From Actinobacteria bacterium OV320 (GTDB lineage Bacteria; Actinomycetota; Actinomycetes; Streptomycetales; Streptomycetaceae): a stretch of DNA of 64,000 bases. The notes under the pieces were generated by a model, which saw nothing but the letters and a program-made list of their open reading frames with translations, was not told where the DNA came from and did not search any database. A program made the position numbers and the translations under genes. Within the stretch, counting starts at the first letter, position 1. Each line of letters opens with the position of its first letter. This document shows positions 34,656 through 43,535 of the stretch, piece after piece. The DNA is taken from the NCBI GenBank assembly GCA_001298545.1, contig LJCX01000036.1, forward strand, positions 37,798 to 101,797. Direction: 5' to 3'.

Positions 34656-35507
34656 TCAGGCGTCCAGGCGCCGTGCGCTCAGCCAGTTGACCATCGCCGG
34701 GTCGTGGTGGTCGAAGAACAGCGTCGCTCCGGTGTCCAGCGCGGCGATGGCCGCCATCTGGTCGTCGGTGAGCTCGAAGTCGAAGATGTCGAAGTTCTCG
34801 GCCATGCGGTCGGCGCGGACCGACTTGGGGATCGCGACGACGCCGCGCTGAGTCAGCCAGCGGAGGACGACCTGTGCCACCGACTTGTCATGGCTCGTGC
34901 CGATCTCGCTCAGGACGGGGTGGGTGAAGATGTCGTTCTTGCCCTCGGCGAACCCGCCCCACGACTGGATCTGCACCCCGTGCTCGCGCATGAACTCGTG
35001 GTCGGCCGTGCGCTGGAAAAACGGGTGGGTCTCGATCTGGTTGACCGTGGGCGTGATCTCGTTGTTGAGGACGAGGTCGAGAAGCCGGTCGGGGTAGAAG
35101 TTGGCGACACCGATCGCCTTGACGCGGCCCTCGCGGTTGAGGGCCTCCATGGCGCGCCACTGGCCGTACACGTCGCCGTAGGGCTGGTGCATCAAGTACA
35201 GGTCGAGGTGGTCCAGGCCTAGCTTGTTCAGCGAGGTCTCGAAGGCGCGCTTGGTGTTCTCCTCGGCGGGCGCGTCCTGGACCCACAGCTTGGTGGTGAC
35301 GAACAGTTCCTCGCGCGGAATGCCGCTGTTCTTGATCGCCCGACCGACGGCCTCCTCGTTGCCGTACGCGGCGGCGGTGTCGAGCAGTCGGTAGCCGGCG
35401 GCGAGGGCCTCGGTGACGGCCTGCTCGGTCTCCTCCGGCGGGATCTGGTAGACGCCGAAACCGAGGATCGGCATCTCGACGCCGTTGTTGAGCGTGACGG
35501 TCTGCAT
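34656..35507 (-). CDS. Aldo/keto reductase
   Basis: 283 residues, ATG with AAGGAACG upstream. The AKR catalytic tetrad is visible: Asp in LLDTAAAYGNEEAVG, Tyr in the same segment, Lys in VTTKLWVQD, His in YLMHQPYGD. NADPH site: AIPKSVRADRMAENFDIFDF. Length and motifs fit the 2,5-diketo-gluconate reductase-like (AKR5) group; physiological substrate unknown. Regulatory element R1 lies upstream, oriented toward this gene, and an MmyB-type XRE gene diverges from it. Confidence 0.9.
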   Translation of the reverse strand: MQTVTLNNGVEMPILGFGVYQIPPEETEQAVTEALAAGYRLLDTAAAYGNEEAVGRAIKNSGIPREELFVTTKLWVQDAPAEENTKRAFETSLNKLGLDHLDLYLMHQPYGDVYGQWRAMEALNREGRVKAIGVANFYPDRLLDLVLNNEITPTVNQIETHPFFQRTADHEFMREHGVQIQSWGGFAEGKNDIFTHPVLSEIGTSHDKSVAQVVLRWLTQRGVVAIPKSVRADRMAENFDIFDFELTDDQMAAIAALDTGATLFFDHHDPAMVNWLSARRLDA

Positions 35508-35562
35508 GGGTGCGTTCCTTACATTTCGCGGGTTCTTCGAGCATCCCGCCATGGCGACCCAG

Positions 35563-35619
35563 GTGGCAGGTCGAGCTGTGCCGGGGAGCGGCGTTCGGGG
35601 TAATGACAGGGCCCCCCAC
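35563..35619 (-). promoter_or_regulatory. 57-bp regulatory element R1
   Basis: Copy 1 of the R family, reading toward the aldo/keto reductase. It opens GTGGGGGGCCCTGTCAT and closes CCTGCCAC, with CGCTCCCCGGCACAGC between. It aligns without gaps to R2-R5. The CCTGTCAT/CCTGCCAC octamers are direct repeats whose starts are 40 bp apart. Confidence 0.75.
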
Positions 35620-35659
35620 GCGCCTGCCACCCAGGTCAGCGCGGTGTGACACTGGCGGC

Positions 35660-36574
35660 ATGGCATCCCAGCAGAGCACGGACACGGGCGGCGGCGAAGA
35701 GCTGGGCCGGTTCCTGCGCGCGCGGCGTACCCAGACGAGCCCCGACCAGGTCGGCCTCACCGTGGGCACCGGGCTGCGCCGCACCCCCGGCCTGCGCCGC
35801 GAGGAACTGGCCACGCTCTCCGGCATCAGCATCGACTACTACGTCCGCCTGGAGCGCGGCAAGGAGACCCGTCCCAGCCCGGCCGTACTCGACGCTCTCG
35901 CCCGTGCCCTGCATCTCGACGACGCCGAGCACCAGCACCTGCGCGAGCTCGCCACCCGAGCCGCGCAGTACGCCCCCGAACCCTCGCCGCCGAGCCGCAC
36001 CGTGAGCCCGCACGTGAAGCTGGTCCTGGAGACACTGCGGCCGAGCCCCGCCTACGTCATCAGCCGCAGCATGGACCTGCTCGCCTGGAACCCCGGCGGC
36101 CTCGCCCTGTTCGCAGGCCTCGCCGACTGGCCCGCCAGCCAACGCAACATCGCCCGTTACCTCTTCCTCCACCCCACCGCGCCCACCCTCTTCCCCGACT
36201 GGGACTACCAGGTCCGCGGCTGCGTCGCCCGGCTGCGCGCCCAGTCCGGCATCGACCCAGACGCCCCCGACCTCACCCACCTGGTGGGCGAACTCCTGCT
36301 CAAGAGTCCTGACTTCGCCAAACTGTGGGAGCGCTACGACGTCGTCGGCCGCAAGAAGATCCAGAAGACGTTCCACCACCCCGAGGTCGGCGTCCTCACC
36401 CTCAGCGGCCAGAGCATGCACCTTGAGGGCACCCCCGGCCAGCGCCTCGGCGTGTACACCGCCGAACCCGGCACCGCCGACCACGACGCGATGCTCCTGC
36501 TCGACCTGACCTCTCCCCGGCCGGCCACGCATCCGGACGTGACGGCCGAACAGCGACGGCGTAGCCGATCGTGA
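35660..36574 (+). CDS. MmyB-type XRE regulator A
   Basis: 304 residues. No strong ribosome site precedes the ATG, which may suit a short or leaderless mRNA. HTH_31 domain at about 15-85: LGRFLRARRTQTSPDQVGL, LRRTPGLRREELATLSGISI, DYYVRLERGKETRPSPAVLD. MmyB ligand domain at about 110-290: LETLRPSPAYVISRSMDLLA, PTLFPDWDYQVRGCVARLRA, KSPDFAKLWERYDVVGRKKI, TFHHPEVGVLTL, YTAEPGTADHDAMLLLD. The domain is known to bind fatty-acid-like ligands in characterised members. Diverges from the AKR with R1 between them, so it probably regulates the AKR and itself. Confidence 0.9.
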   Translation: MASQQSTDTGGGEELGRFLRARRTQTSPDQVGLTVGTGLRRTPGLRREELATLSGISIDYYVRLERGKETRPSPAVLDALARALHLDDAEHQHLRELATRAAQYAPEPSPPSRTVSPHVKLVLETLRPSPAYVISRSMDLLAWNPGGLALFAGLADWPASQRNIARYLFLHPTAPTLFPDWDYQVRGCVARLRAQSGIDPDAPDLTHLVGELLLKSPDFAKLWERYDVVGRKKIQKTFHHPEVGVLTLSGQSMHLEGTPGQRLGVYTAEPGTADHDAMLLLDLTSPRPATHPDVTAEQRRRSRS

Positions 36575-36776
36575 CGGAGGCACCTTCCGGCTCCCTGGCC
36601 TTGGTGGCCGAGGGTGGCCTCGCCGGCGTCGGCGTGAAAAGCCTTGCGGCCGTGGGGTGCGCTTGACGTTGCAGCGTGCCCAATGAAGCGCGAAATGCCT
36701 TATCTCAACAGCAGTTCACCAAGAACACCGCACATCACACAGGCGCCGGATACAGGCACCCGAAAGGACATCCCTC

Positions 36777-37622
36777 ATGAGCAAGGTCATTCTCGTCACC
36801 GGTGCCGGACGGGGTCTGGGCACGGACATCGCCCGCGAGGCCCTCGCCGCCGGTCACCAGGTCGTCGCCACCGGCCGCCGTCCCGAGGAGGTCGAGAAGA
36901 CCCTGGGCGGGCCGCAGGACAACCTGCTGGCCACCAAGCTCGACGTCACCAGCATCGAGGACGCCGAAGCCGCCGCGCAGGCCGCCGTCGACCGCTTCGG
37001 CCGCATCGACGTCCTGATCAACAACGCCGGGAACTTCTTCGCCGGCTACTTCGAGGAGATCCCGCCCGCGCAGATGCGCCAGCAGATCGAGACCAACCTC
37101 TTCGGCCCGATGAACGTCACCCGCGCCATCCTGCCGATCATGCGCAAGCAGCGCGCCGGACACGTCATCACCCTGTCCTCCTCCGCCGGCATCATCGGGC
37201 AGGAGTTCTGCGTCGCCTACGCCGCCTCCAAGTTCGGTGTCGAGGGCTGGATGGAGTCGCTGCGCTTCGACGTGGCGCCGTACAACATCCACACGACGGT
37301 CGTGGAGCCCGGGTTCTTCCGCACCGAGCTGCTCGTGGACGCCTCCACCACCTGGCCCGAGCCGACCATCGACGACTACGCCGAGCGCACCACCGCGACG
37401 ATCGCGGGCTGGAAGAGCATGAACGGCCGGCAGTCGGGCGACCCCGCCAAGCTCGCCCGCGCTCTCCTGACGATCGCCGACCAGCAGGATCCGCCGCTGC
37501 GCTTCGTCGCCGGTGCCGACGCCATCGAGGGTGTGAAGGCCAAGGCCCGGGAATTGCTGGCGCAGGCCGAGGCGTCGCGCGAACTCGGGGGCGACCTGGC
37601 CTACGAGGAGTCGAACGCCTGA
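36777..37622 (+). CDS. Short-chain dehydrogenase/reductase
   Basis: 281 residues, ATG with GAAAGGA upstream. SDR motifs: VTGAGRGLGTDIAREALAAG (TGxxxGxG), LDVTSIEDAEAAAQ, DVLINNAGNFFAG (NNAG), HVITLSSSAGIIG (Ser) and YAASKFGVEGWMESLR (Tyr and Lys). TTVVEPGFFRTELLVD and the extended C-terminus fit SDRs of about 280 residues. NAD(P)-dependent, substrate unknown. It follows XRE A on the same strand and converges with XRE B; no R element precedes it. Confidence 0.9.
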   Translation: MSKVILVTGAGRGLGTDIAREALAAGHQVVATGRRPEEVEKTLGGPQDNLLATKLDVTSIEDAEAAAQAAVDRFGRIDVLINNAGNFFAGYFEEIPPAQMRQQIETNLFGPMNVTRAILPIMRKQRAGHVITLSSSAGIIGQEFCVAYAASKFGVEGWMESLRFDVAPYNIHTTVVEPGFFRTELLVDASTTWPEPTIDDYAERTTATIAGWKSMNGRQSGDPAKLARALLTIADQQDPPLRFVAGADAIEGVKAKARELLAQAEASRELGGDLAYEESNA

Positions 37623-37648
37623 ACACCTGCGCGTTCGTGCCGTCGGCG

Positions 37649-38575
37649 CTACCAGTTGGCCATGGGGGTGCCAGTGGCCAACCCGGTCCCGTTCTGCGGC
37701 TGGTCCATGTCGAGGAGCACCATCACGTCATAGGCGGGGGTGCCTGGTTCGGCGTAGTAGAAAATCACTCGGTGACCGTCGGTGCCGTCCAGGTCGAGGG
37801 CTTGAAAGCCAAGCGTGAAGACGCCGAACTCCGGGTGGTGGAAGGTCTTTGTGCCTGTGGTGTGGCCCTGGACGTCGTAGTGCTCCCACAACTCGGCGAA
37901 GTCCGGGCTCTTGTCACGCAGTTCAGCGATGAGGCGGCCCAGCCCCGGGGTGTCGGGGTCGGTGCCGGCGAGTGAGCGCAGCCGGGCCACGCAGCCGCGG
38001 ATCTGGTTCTCCCAGTCGTCCGGATACAGGGCGCGGGCCCCCGGATGCAGGGCGAGCCACCGTACGACGTTGCGTTCCTCGGGCGGGGTGTCCTTCATAC
38101 CGGGCAGCAGGCGCAGGCCGCCGGGGGTGGCGGCGAGCAGTTCGTAGGTGCGGCTGACGACGTGGACGGGGTGGGGCCGCATGGTCCGGAGGAGCAGTTC
38201 GACGCCCCGGTCCACGGCCGGACGCTGCCCGGCGGGATCCGGCTGCCCGCCTCTGTTGGCGCCACGGGCGGTCCTGGCGGCCAGGTCGCGCAGGTAGGCG
38301 CGCTCCGTCTCGCCCAGTCGCAGAGCGGAGGCGAGGGCCTCGACGACGGACGGGCTGGGCCGGGTCTCCTTGCCGCGTTCGAGCCGGGCGTAGTAGTCGA
38401 TGCTCACCCCGGCGAGCGTGGCGAGCTCCTCGCGACGAAGGCCTGGTGTCCGGCGCGGCCCATGACCAATGGACAGGCCGACGTCCGCAGGCTTGACCTG
38501 GGTTCGGCGGGCCCGTAGGAAACAGCCCAGCTCACTGTCGGCGCTCCGGCCGCCGGTCTGCCGCTCGGGATCCAT
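37649..38575 (-). CDS. MmyB-type XRE regulator B
   Basis: 308 residues from ATG 38575; an upstream in-frame start (38629) is possible because neither has a strong ribosome site. HTH_31: LGCFLRARRTQVKPADVGLS, PRRTPGLRREELATLAGVSI, DYYARLERGKETRPSPSVVE. MmyB domain: LLRTMRPHPVHVVSRTYELL, PDDWENQIRGCVARLRSLAG, KSPDFAELWEHYDVQGHTTG, TFHHPEFGVFTLGFQALDLD, YYAEPGTPAYDVMVLLDM. Converges with the SDR at 36777. Unlike the other paralogs, the region upstream carries no R element, so this copy may have another operator. Confidence 0.9.
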   Translation of the reverse strand: MDPERQTGGRSADSELGCFLRARRTQVKPADVGLSIGHGPRRTPGLRREELATLAGVSIDYYARLERGKETRPSPSVVEALASALRLGETERAYLRDLAARTARGANRGGQPDPAGQRPAVDRGVELLLRTMRPHPVHVVSRTYELLAATPGGLRLLPGMKDTPPEERNVVRWLALHPGARALYPDDWENQIRGCVARLRSLAGTDPDTPGLGRLIAELRDKSPDFAELWEHYDVQGHTTGTKTFHHPEFGVFTLGFQALDLDGTDGHRVIFYYAEPGTPAYDVMVLLDMDQPQNGTGLATGTPMANW

Positions 38576-38729
38576 TCGTTCAGTCTGGCACTTCTGTGAG
38601 TCCTGCGTTCGGTGGCAACGGTCGGACACACATCCGCGCTGCGCCCCGGGAAGGGCACTTCCGCCCTCAGACTCCCTGCCGCGATCATGCTGCCGCCGCC
38701 GATCCCGCCGGCGGACTCCAAGAACTGCC

Positions 38730-39137
38730 TCAGCCCGCCGTGTCTTCCGCGGGCGGAGCCGAGCCGGTGCCGTTCGCGCGCTGGTGGGCGACGATGCCGG
38801 GCAGTTGCTCGTAGATGGCGTCGATCAGGTCGCAGACACGCTCGGCGATTGGGCGGCCGAGACCGGTGAGTTCGTAGTCGACGCGCCTGGCGACCGTCGG
38901 GTGCGGTGTGCGCGCGACGAGGCCGTCGTCCTCCAGCCGCTGGAGGGTCTGCCACAGCATCCGGTCGGAGACCCCGGACACGTTACGACGTACCTCGGCG
39001 AACCGAAGAGGGCCTTCGACCAGGGCGGCGAGGGTCAGGGCACCCCACCGGCCCGTCGCGTGCTCCAGCACCTCCCGCGACGTGCACTGCGGATCGAACA
39101 CGCTCATCCCGGTCACGCGGTCCGTCCCTCGGCTCAT
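38730..39137 (-). CDS. HxlR-family transcriptional regulator
   Basis: 135 residues. CTSREVLEHATGRWGALTLA then ALVEGPLRFAEVRRNVSGVS, RMLWQTLQRLEDDGLVARTP and RRVDYELTGLGRPI is the classic HxlR winged helix. Redox- or aldehyde-responsive regulation is known for some members, but here no conserved sensing Cys is evident beyond Cys18 (CTSREVL). An ATG ten codons later (MSVFDPQ) is also possible. Diverges from the NAD(P)-binding gene at 39234, which it probably controls through the inverted repeat at 39160-39180. Confidence 0.88.
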   Translation of the reverse strand: MSRGTDRVTGMSVFDPQCTSREVLEHATGRWGALTLAALVEGPLRFAEVRRNVSGVSDRMLWQTLQRLEDDGLVARTPHPTVARRVDYELTGLGRPIAERVCDLIDAIYEQLPGIVAHQRANGTGSAPPAEDTAG

Positions 39138-39159
39138 GCGTTCATGTTAAACGGGCGAT

Positions 39160-39180
39160 GTACTTATTTTGAGTAAGTAC
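39160..39180. promoter_or_regulatory. Putative HxlR operator
   Basis: GTACTTA and TAAGTAC arms separated by 7 bp, in an unusually AT-rich divergent intergenic region. GTACTT/AAGTAC half-sites are typical of HxlR proteins. It lies 23 bp from the regulator start and 54 bp from the reductase start. Confidence 0.7.
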
Positions 39181-39233
39181 TATATTTTCGTAAGCATGGG
39201 CCACTACGGGCTCCCGAAGGGAGAAGTCGTCCG

Positions 39234-39872
39234 ATGAAATTCCTCCTCCTTGGCGCTACCGGCGCCACCGGCACCCTGTTCGTGGAGCGTGCCACCGCCG
39301 CCGGACACGAGGTCGTCGCCTTCGTCCGCGACGCCTCCAAGATCACCCCGGCCGACCGGTTGACCGTGGTCGAGGGGGACGTCCGCGATGCCCGCGCGCT
39401 AACAGAGGCGATGCGTGGCACCGACGCGGTGGTCAGCACGCTTGGTCTGGGCAAGGTCAAAGACCCGGGCAACCTGATCGCCGACACCACGCGCGCGCTG
39501 GTCCGGGCCGCCGAGGACAGCGGAACCAAGCGCGTACTGATCATGTCGGCGTTCGGGGTCGGCGACTCCCTGGCCAAGGCCTCCGCGTTCGCCCGGTTCC
39601 TCTACAACTCGGGCGGCAAGGCCACGTTCGCCGACAAGGCCGCGGGGGAGCGGATCCTCACCGCCTCCGACCTGGACTGGACGCTGGCCTACCCGGTGCT
39701 GCTCACCAACAAGCCCGCCACGGGCAACGTCCACGCTGTCGACCTGACCGCGCTCGACCGCCTGCCCGGCCTGCCCAGGATCTCCCGGGCCGACGTCGCC
39801 GCCTTCCTGCTGGACGCCGCCGTCGCAGGGTCGTGGTCCAGGCGCACCGCGGTACTCACCACCGGCCGCTAA
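39234..39872 (+). CDS. NAD(P)-binding oxidoreductase (SDR-a-like)
   Basis: 212 residues, ATG with GGGAGAAG 7 nt upstream. FLLLGATGATGTLFVERATA is the dinucleotide loop; VVEGDVRDARALTEAMRGTD, VLIMSAFGVGDSLAKASAFA and ILTASDLDWTLAYPVLLTNK are the NAD(P)-binding (PF13460) signature, close to biliverdin-reductase-B and flavin-reductase-like proteins. Possibly a flavin or small-quinone reductase. It is the first gene of a two-gene operon with 39918 and diverges from HxlR. Confidence 0.85.
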   Translation: MKFLLLGATGATGTLFVERATAAGHEVVAFVRDASKITPADRLTVVEGDVRDARALTEAMRGTDAVVSTLGLGKVKDPGNLIADTTRALVRAAEDSGTKRVLIMSAFGVGDSLAKASAFARFLYNSGGKATFADKAAGERILTASDLDWTLAYPVLLTNKPATGNVHAVDLTALDRLPGLPRISRADVAAFLLDAAVAGSWSRRTAVLTTGR

Positions 39873-39917
39873 CCATCTCGTCCTGCCATCCCGCCCGCCC
39901 CACAAGGAGATCGCCCC

Positions 39918-40664
39918 ATGACCAAGACCCTCGGCCTCATCGGCGCCGGCAACATCGGCAGCGCGCTGGCCCGCCTGGCGGTCGCCGCCGGCCTGAATGT
40001 CGTAGTCAGCAACTCCCGCGGCCCCGAGACCCTCGCCGACCTCGTCGCCGAGCTCGGCGAACAGTCCCGCGCTGCCTCACCCGCCGAGGCCGCGCAGGCC
40101 GGCGACCTGGTGGTGGCGACCGTCCCGCTGAACACCTACGAGCAGCTCCCCACCGCCGCCCTGGCCGGCAAGACCGTCATCGACACCATGAACTACTACC
40201 CCGAGCGCGACGGCAGGATCGCCGAGCTCGACTCCGGCAAGCAGACCTCCAGCGCCCTGGTCCAGCGCCACCTGGCCGACTCCCGGGTGGTGAAGGCCTT
40301 CAACAGCATCGACTTCGTACGCCTGTTCAGCTCCGCCCGACCCGCCGGCGCCGGCGACCGCAGCGCCCTGCCCATCGCCGGTGACGACCCGGCCGCCAAG
40401 GCACAGGTGGCCGAGCTACTGGACGTCCTGGGCTTCGACGCCGTGGACATCGGCACGCTCGCCGACAGCTATCGCAGCGAGCCGGGCACCCCCGTCTACG
40501 TCCAGCCGTACCTGCCGGCGCGGCCCGACGGGCTGACCGACCAGGAGATGGGGCGCTGGTTCTTCGAGGTCCCGGGCGTCCCGGTGCCCGCCGACAAGGT
40601 GCGGGAACTGATCGACACCGCCGTGCGGCGTCCTGCGGGCGACGCCCGCGCGACTCTCGGCTAG
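39918..40664 (+). CDS. NADPH-dependent F420-reductase-like oxidoreductase, copy 3
   Basis: 248 residues, AGGAG 8 nt before the ATG. LGLIGAGNIGSALARLAVAA is the GxGxxG loop and SNSRGPETLADLVAELG the NADP-selecting segment. TVIDTMNYYPERDG and VVKAFNSIDFVRLFSSARPA parallel copies 1 and 2 at 2-3.7 kb, but it is clearly more distant from them than they are from each other. Cytoplasmic reductase, substrate unknown. Second gene of the HxlR-controlled operon. Confidence 0.85.
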   Translation: MTKTLGLIGAGNIGSALARLAVAAGLNVVVSNSRGPETLADLVAELGEQSRAASPAEAAQAGDLVVATVPLNTYEQLPTAALAGKTVIDTMNYYPERDGRIAELDSGKQTSSALVQRHLADSRVVKAFNSIDFVRLFSSARPAGAGDRSALPIAGDDPAAKAQVAELLDVLGFDAVDIGTLADSYRSEPGTPVYVQPYLPARPDGLTDQEMGRWFFEVPGVPVPADKVRELIDTAVRRPAGDARATLG

Positions 40665-40686
40665 GGCCGCAGCGCCTGTCCGGCGG

Positions 40687-40743
40687 GTGGGGGGACGTGC
40701 CACAGCCTGGAACACCGCTCCCCCTTACAGCCCGGCCTGTCAC
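40687..40743 (+). promoter_or_regulatory. 57-bp regulatory element R2
   Basis: Copy 2 of the R family, reading toward the SDR gene at 41115. It opens GTGGGGGGACGTGCCACAG and closes CCTGTCAC, so the two octamers are exchanged in type (CGTGCCAC first, CCTGTCAC last). CACCGCTCCCC is retained. It lies 372 bp from its gene, the longest distance in the set. Confidence 0.7.
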
Positions 40744-41114
40744 CGACCAGGTCAGGCGTCTAACTTGGCATTGGGCCAAGTGGCCACGCGCGACACCGTG
40801 GATCGAGGGCACCGGACACATCGCGTGTGCTCGCACAACGCCGACGCGGGGACACCGAATCGAACGCCGCCGACTTGGCCGAGCGCGACGAGCTGTCCAC
40901 CCTCGTGGACAGCCGCCAACGGTTCCGCTTGGTGGGTTCGTCGAGTCCCGCGACGCGAAACTGCAGTAGGGGGAAGATCGACTTCTCCGCTCTGTTCGCC
41001 GCTTCCGCATCCTGACCGGATCCACTGCGCCTGCGACGAGCAGCCGGCCGGTCCGTCCGCCCTGTCCCGGGCACCCGAACCCACCCCGAGAACATGGAAT
41101 GAAGGAGCCGAAAC
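40744..41114. other. Leader region between R2 and the SDR gene
   Basis: One plus frame (40827-41015) reads NAADLAERDELSTLVDSRQR, which looks partly coding but has no ribosome site. It may be a relic or part of a long leader. CTTGG/CCAAG arms at 40764-40780 could form a small hairpin. Confidence 0.35.
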
Positions 41115-41963
41115 ATGAGCACGGACAACAGGCCCGCCAAGGAGATCGTCGTCGTCATCGGCCCCGGCAGCATCGGCCTGGCCATCGCCCGCCGCGTCGG
41201 CACCGGCCGCACCCTGCTGCTGGCCGCCCACGACGAGAAGGCCTCGCAGGCCGCTGCCGAGCAACTGCACGGCGAGGGCTACGACGTCGCCGTCCAGGCC
41301 ACCGACATCTCCGACCTGGCCCAGGTCGAGGCGCTGGGCGCCACGGCCGCCGGGATGGGCGCGGTCACCCAGGTGATCCAGGCCGCCGGCGTCTCTCCCA
41401 CCCAGGCGACCATCGAGCGGCTCCTGCACGTCGACCTGCTCGGCACGGCGTATGTCCTGGACGCCTTCGCCCGGGTGATCGCGCCCGGCGGGGCCGGCAT
41501 CGTGGTCGCCAGCATGGCCGGGCACCGGGAGAGCCCCTACGCACCCGAGATCGAGCACGCGCTCGCGACCACCGAGACCTCACAGTTGCTCGCGCTGCCG
41601 TTCCTGCAGCCGGAGCAGCTCGGCTCGTCCGTTCACGCCTACGCCATGTCCAAGCGGGCCAACTCGCTGCGTGTGCAGACCGCCGCCGCGGCGTGGGGCA
41701 AGCGCGGCGCCCGCGTCAACGCCGTCAGCCCCGGCGTGATCATCACCCCGTTGGCTCTCGACGAGCTCTCCGGCCCACGTCGCGAGTGGTTCGACAAGGT
41801 GCGCGAGACCTCGGCGGCCAAGCGGTTCGGCACCTCCGAGGAGGTCGCCACGGCCGCCGCCTTCCTGCTCGGCCGTGACGCCGGCTTCATCACCGGCGCC
41901 GACCTCCTGATGGACGGCGGCGTGACCGCGGCCCTGCGCGCCGGTGAGCTGACGACGCCATAA
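41115..41963 (+). CDS. SDR-family oxidoreductase with an atypical cofactor loop
   Basis: 282 residues, AGGAG 8 nt upstream of ATG. EIVVVIGPGSIGLAIARRVG gives GPGSIG in place of the usual TGxxxGxG. HGEGYDVAVQATDISDLAQV and TQVIQAAGVSPTQATIERLL follow; the NNAG motif is changed to QAAG. Active site GIVVASMAGH (Ser) and VHAYAMSKRANSLRVQTAAA (Tyr, Lys) are intact. EEVATAAAFLLGRDAGFITG and LLMDGGVTAAL are classical. A variant cofactor loop suggests altered coenzyme preference. R2 lies upstream. Confidence 0.87.
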   Translation: MSTDNRPAKEIVVVIGPGSIGLAIARRVGTGRTLLLAAHDEKASQAAAEQLHGEGYDVAVQATDISDLAQVEALGATAAGMGAVTQVIQAAGVSPTQATIERLLHVDLLGTAYVLDAFARVIAPGGAGIVVASMAGHRESPYAPEIEHALATTETSQLLALPFLQPEQLGSSVHAYAMSKRANSLRVQTAAAAWGKRGARVNAVSPGVIITPLALDELSGPRREWFDKVRETSAAKRFGTSEEVATAAAFLLGRDAGFITGADLLMDGGVTAALRAGELTTP

Positions 41964-42376
41964 CGAGCTGAGAGCCACAGCCGCCGATCCGCCCTGATCC
42001 GGGCCCCAGTCCGGGTGGGGCGGTTCGGCCTGTACGGTCCCGGCGCATGAGCCGTCGATCGAGAGTGCCGCGCAGGGAGAACTGAGGCGGCGTCGTGGCG
42101 GCCTTGGCGACTGCTGTGCCGCGCCCGGTTGGGGCCGTGGTTGTTGAGGTGCCGAGGACGTTGCGGCTCTCGATGAGGCCTCCGCCGTCGACGATGCTCA
42201 CATCGTCGTCCTCGTCCGGGCGGTGTCGGACACAGCGCGGTGCGGCGGTTTCCGGCGCGCGAAGGATGGCCGATCGGCCGGGGCGCGGGGCGGGCGTCAT
42301 GGCCGTAGAACTCGTCGTCGGGCCCGTGAGCGTCCGAAGCGGAGCGGGTGGCAACAGGACCACCAGCGTTCGACTG
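41964..42376. other. Intergenic stretch without a convincing gene
   Basis: Frames on both strands are open but low in recognisable content. CCGGGCCCC and GGGTGGGGCGG runs near 42000-42020 may act as a terminator for the SDR gene. Confidence 0.3.
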
Positions 42377-43306
42377 TCAGGGCGAGGCGGGGTGCGCCGC
42401 CTCAGTCGTCGACCGGTCGTCGCCTGCCGACGTCCCCTTGGCGGGCTGTTCCAGCCCTAGCAGGTCGAGCAGGGCCATCGCGTCGTGATCGGCGGTGCTC
42501 GGCTCGGCGTAGTACGTCACCAGGCGGTGGCCGGGGGTGCCTTCCAGCTCCATGGACTGGTAGCCGAGGGTGAGGTCGCCGACCTCGGGGTGGTGGAAGG
42601 TCTTGCGGCCGTGGGAGTGGCCCTTGACGTCGTAGCGCTCCCACAGGCGGGCGAACTCCGGGCTTTTGAGGAGGAGTTCACCGGCGAGCCGGGTCAGGTC
42701 CGGGGCGTCGGGATCGGTGCCGGCCAGAGCGCGCAGCCGCGCCACGCAGCCGCGGACCTGGATGTTCCAGTCGTGGAACAGGTCACGCGAGGCGGGGTGG
42801 AGGAAGAGATAGCGGGCGATGTTGCGCTCTCTGGCCGGCCAGTCCTGGATACCGGGAAGGAGTCGCATTCCGCCGGGGTTGGCGGCGAGCAGGTCGTTGG
42901 TACGGCTGACGACGTGCGCGGGGTGGGGGCGCAGGCTCTCCAGGAGCAGTTTCACGCCGGGCCGGACGGTGCGGCTGGGGGCGGCGGGCGGCTCGGGCGC
43001 ACTGCGCGCGGCGCGGGCGGCCAGGCTGCGCAGGTGCTCATGCTCGTCGTCCTCCAGCAGGAGGGCGCGGGCGAGGGAATCGACCACGGACGCGCTGGGC
43101 CGGGTCTCCTTGCCGCGCTCCAGGCGGACGTAGTAGTCGATGCTGATCCCGGCCAGGGTGGCCAGTTCCTCGCGGCGCAGCCCGGGCGTACGGCGCAGGC
43201 CGGAACCGGCCGTCAGGCCGACCTCCTCCGGGGTCACGCGGGCCCGGCGGGCGCGCAGAAAGCTCCCCAGCTCGTTGCCCCCGCCATTCCGCTGCTCGCT
43301 GTTCAT
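42377..43306 (-). CDS. MmyB-type XRE regulator C
   Basis: 309 residues, ATG with GGAAG close upstream. HTH_31: LGSFLRARRARVTPEEVGLT, LRRTPGLRREELATLAGISI, DYYVRLERGKETRPSASVVD. MmyB domain: LESLRPHPAHVVSRTNDLLA, DLFHDWNIQVRGCVARLRAL, KSPEFARLWERYDVKGHSHG, TFHHPEVGDLTLGYQSMELE, YYAEPSTADHDAMALLDLL. Very similar to the broken copy at 52.6-53.3 kb in the C-terminal part. Diverges from the cupin-AKR-ADH operon, with R3 between, so it should control that operon. Confidence 0.92.
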   Translation of the reverse strand: MNSEQRNGGGNELGSFLRARRARVTPEEVGLTAGSGLRRTPGLRREELATLAGISIDYYVRLERGKETRPSASVVDSLARALLLEDDEHEHLRSLAARAARSAPEPPAAPSRTVRPGVKLLLESLRPHPAHVVSRTNDLLAANPGGMRLLPGIQDWPARERNIARYLFLHPASRDLFHDWNIQVRGCVARLRALAGTDPDAPDLTRLAGELLLKSPEFARLWERYDVKGHSHGRKTFHHPEVGDLTLGYQSMELEGTPGHRLVTYYAEPSTADHDAMALLDLLGLEQPAKGTSAGDDRSTTEAAHPASP

Positions 43307-43348
43307 GTCTTCCAGTCTGCGGGCCCCCACCGCCTCCTCGGCATATGC

Positions 43349-43405
43349 GTGGGGGGCCCTGTCACACCCCTGAATACCGCTCCCCTGCACAGCCCGCCCT
43401 GCCAC
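43349..43405 (+). promoter_or_regulatory. 57-bp regulatory element R3
   Basis: Copy 3, between XRE C and the cupin gene, pointing at the cupin. It opens GTGGGGGGCCCTGTCACAC and closes CCTGCCAC; one of the closest copies to consensus. Distance to the cupin start is 130 bp. Confidence 0.8.
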
Positions 43406-43535
43406 GCAGCGGGTGATGGGGGAAGGGTCGATGTCATCGGAGATTTCCGTTCGGCGTCCTACGCCGGGCGGCTCGACGCCATGAGCGCGATCGTGCAACT
43501 CAAGGACATCGTCGAGGACAGCAAGGAGCAGAGCG

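Noticed and set aside
40827..41015. Small ORF between R2 and the SDR gene
   Set aside because: No ribosome site or family; only partly coding-like, so described as leader or relic.
41890..42363. Long ORFs on both strands downstream of the SDR gene
   Set aside because: Open only because of high GC; composition is low-information and no ribosome site or motif supports either strand.
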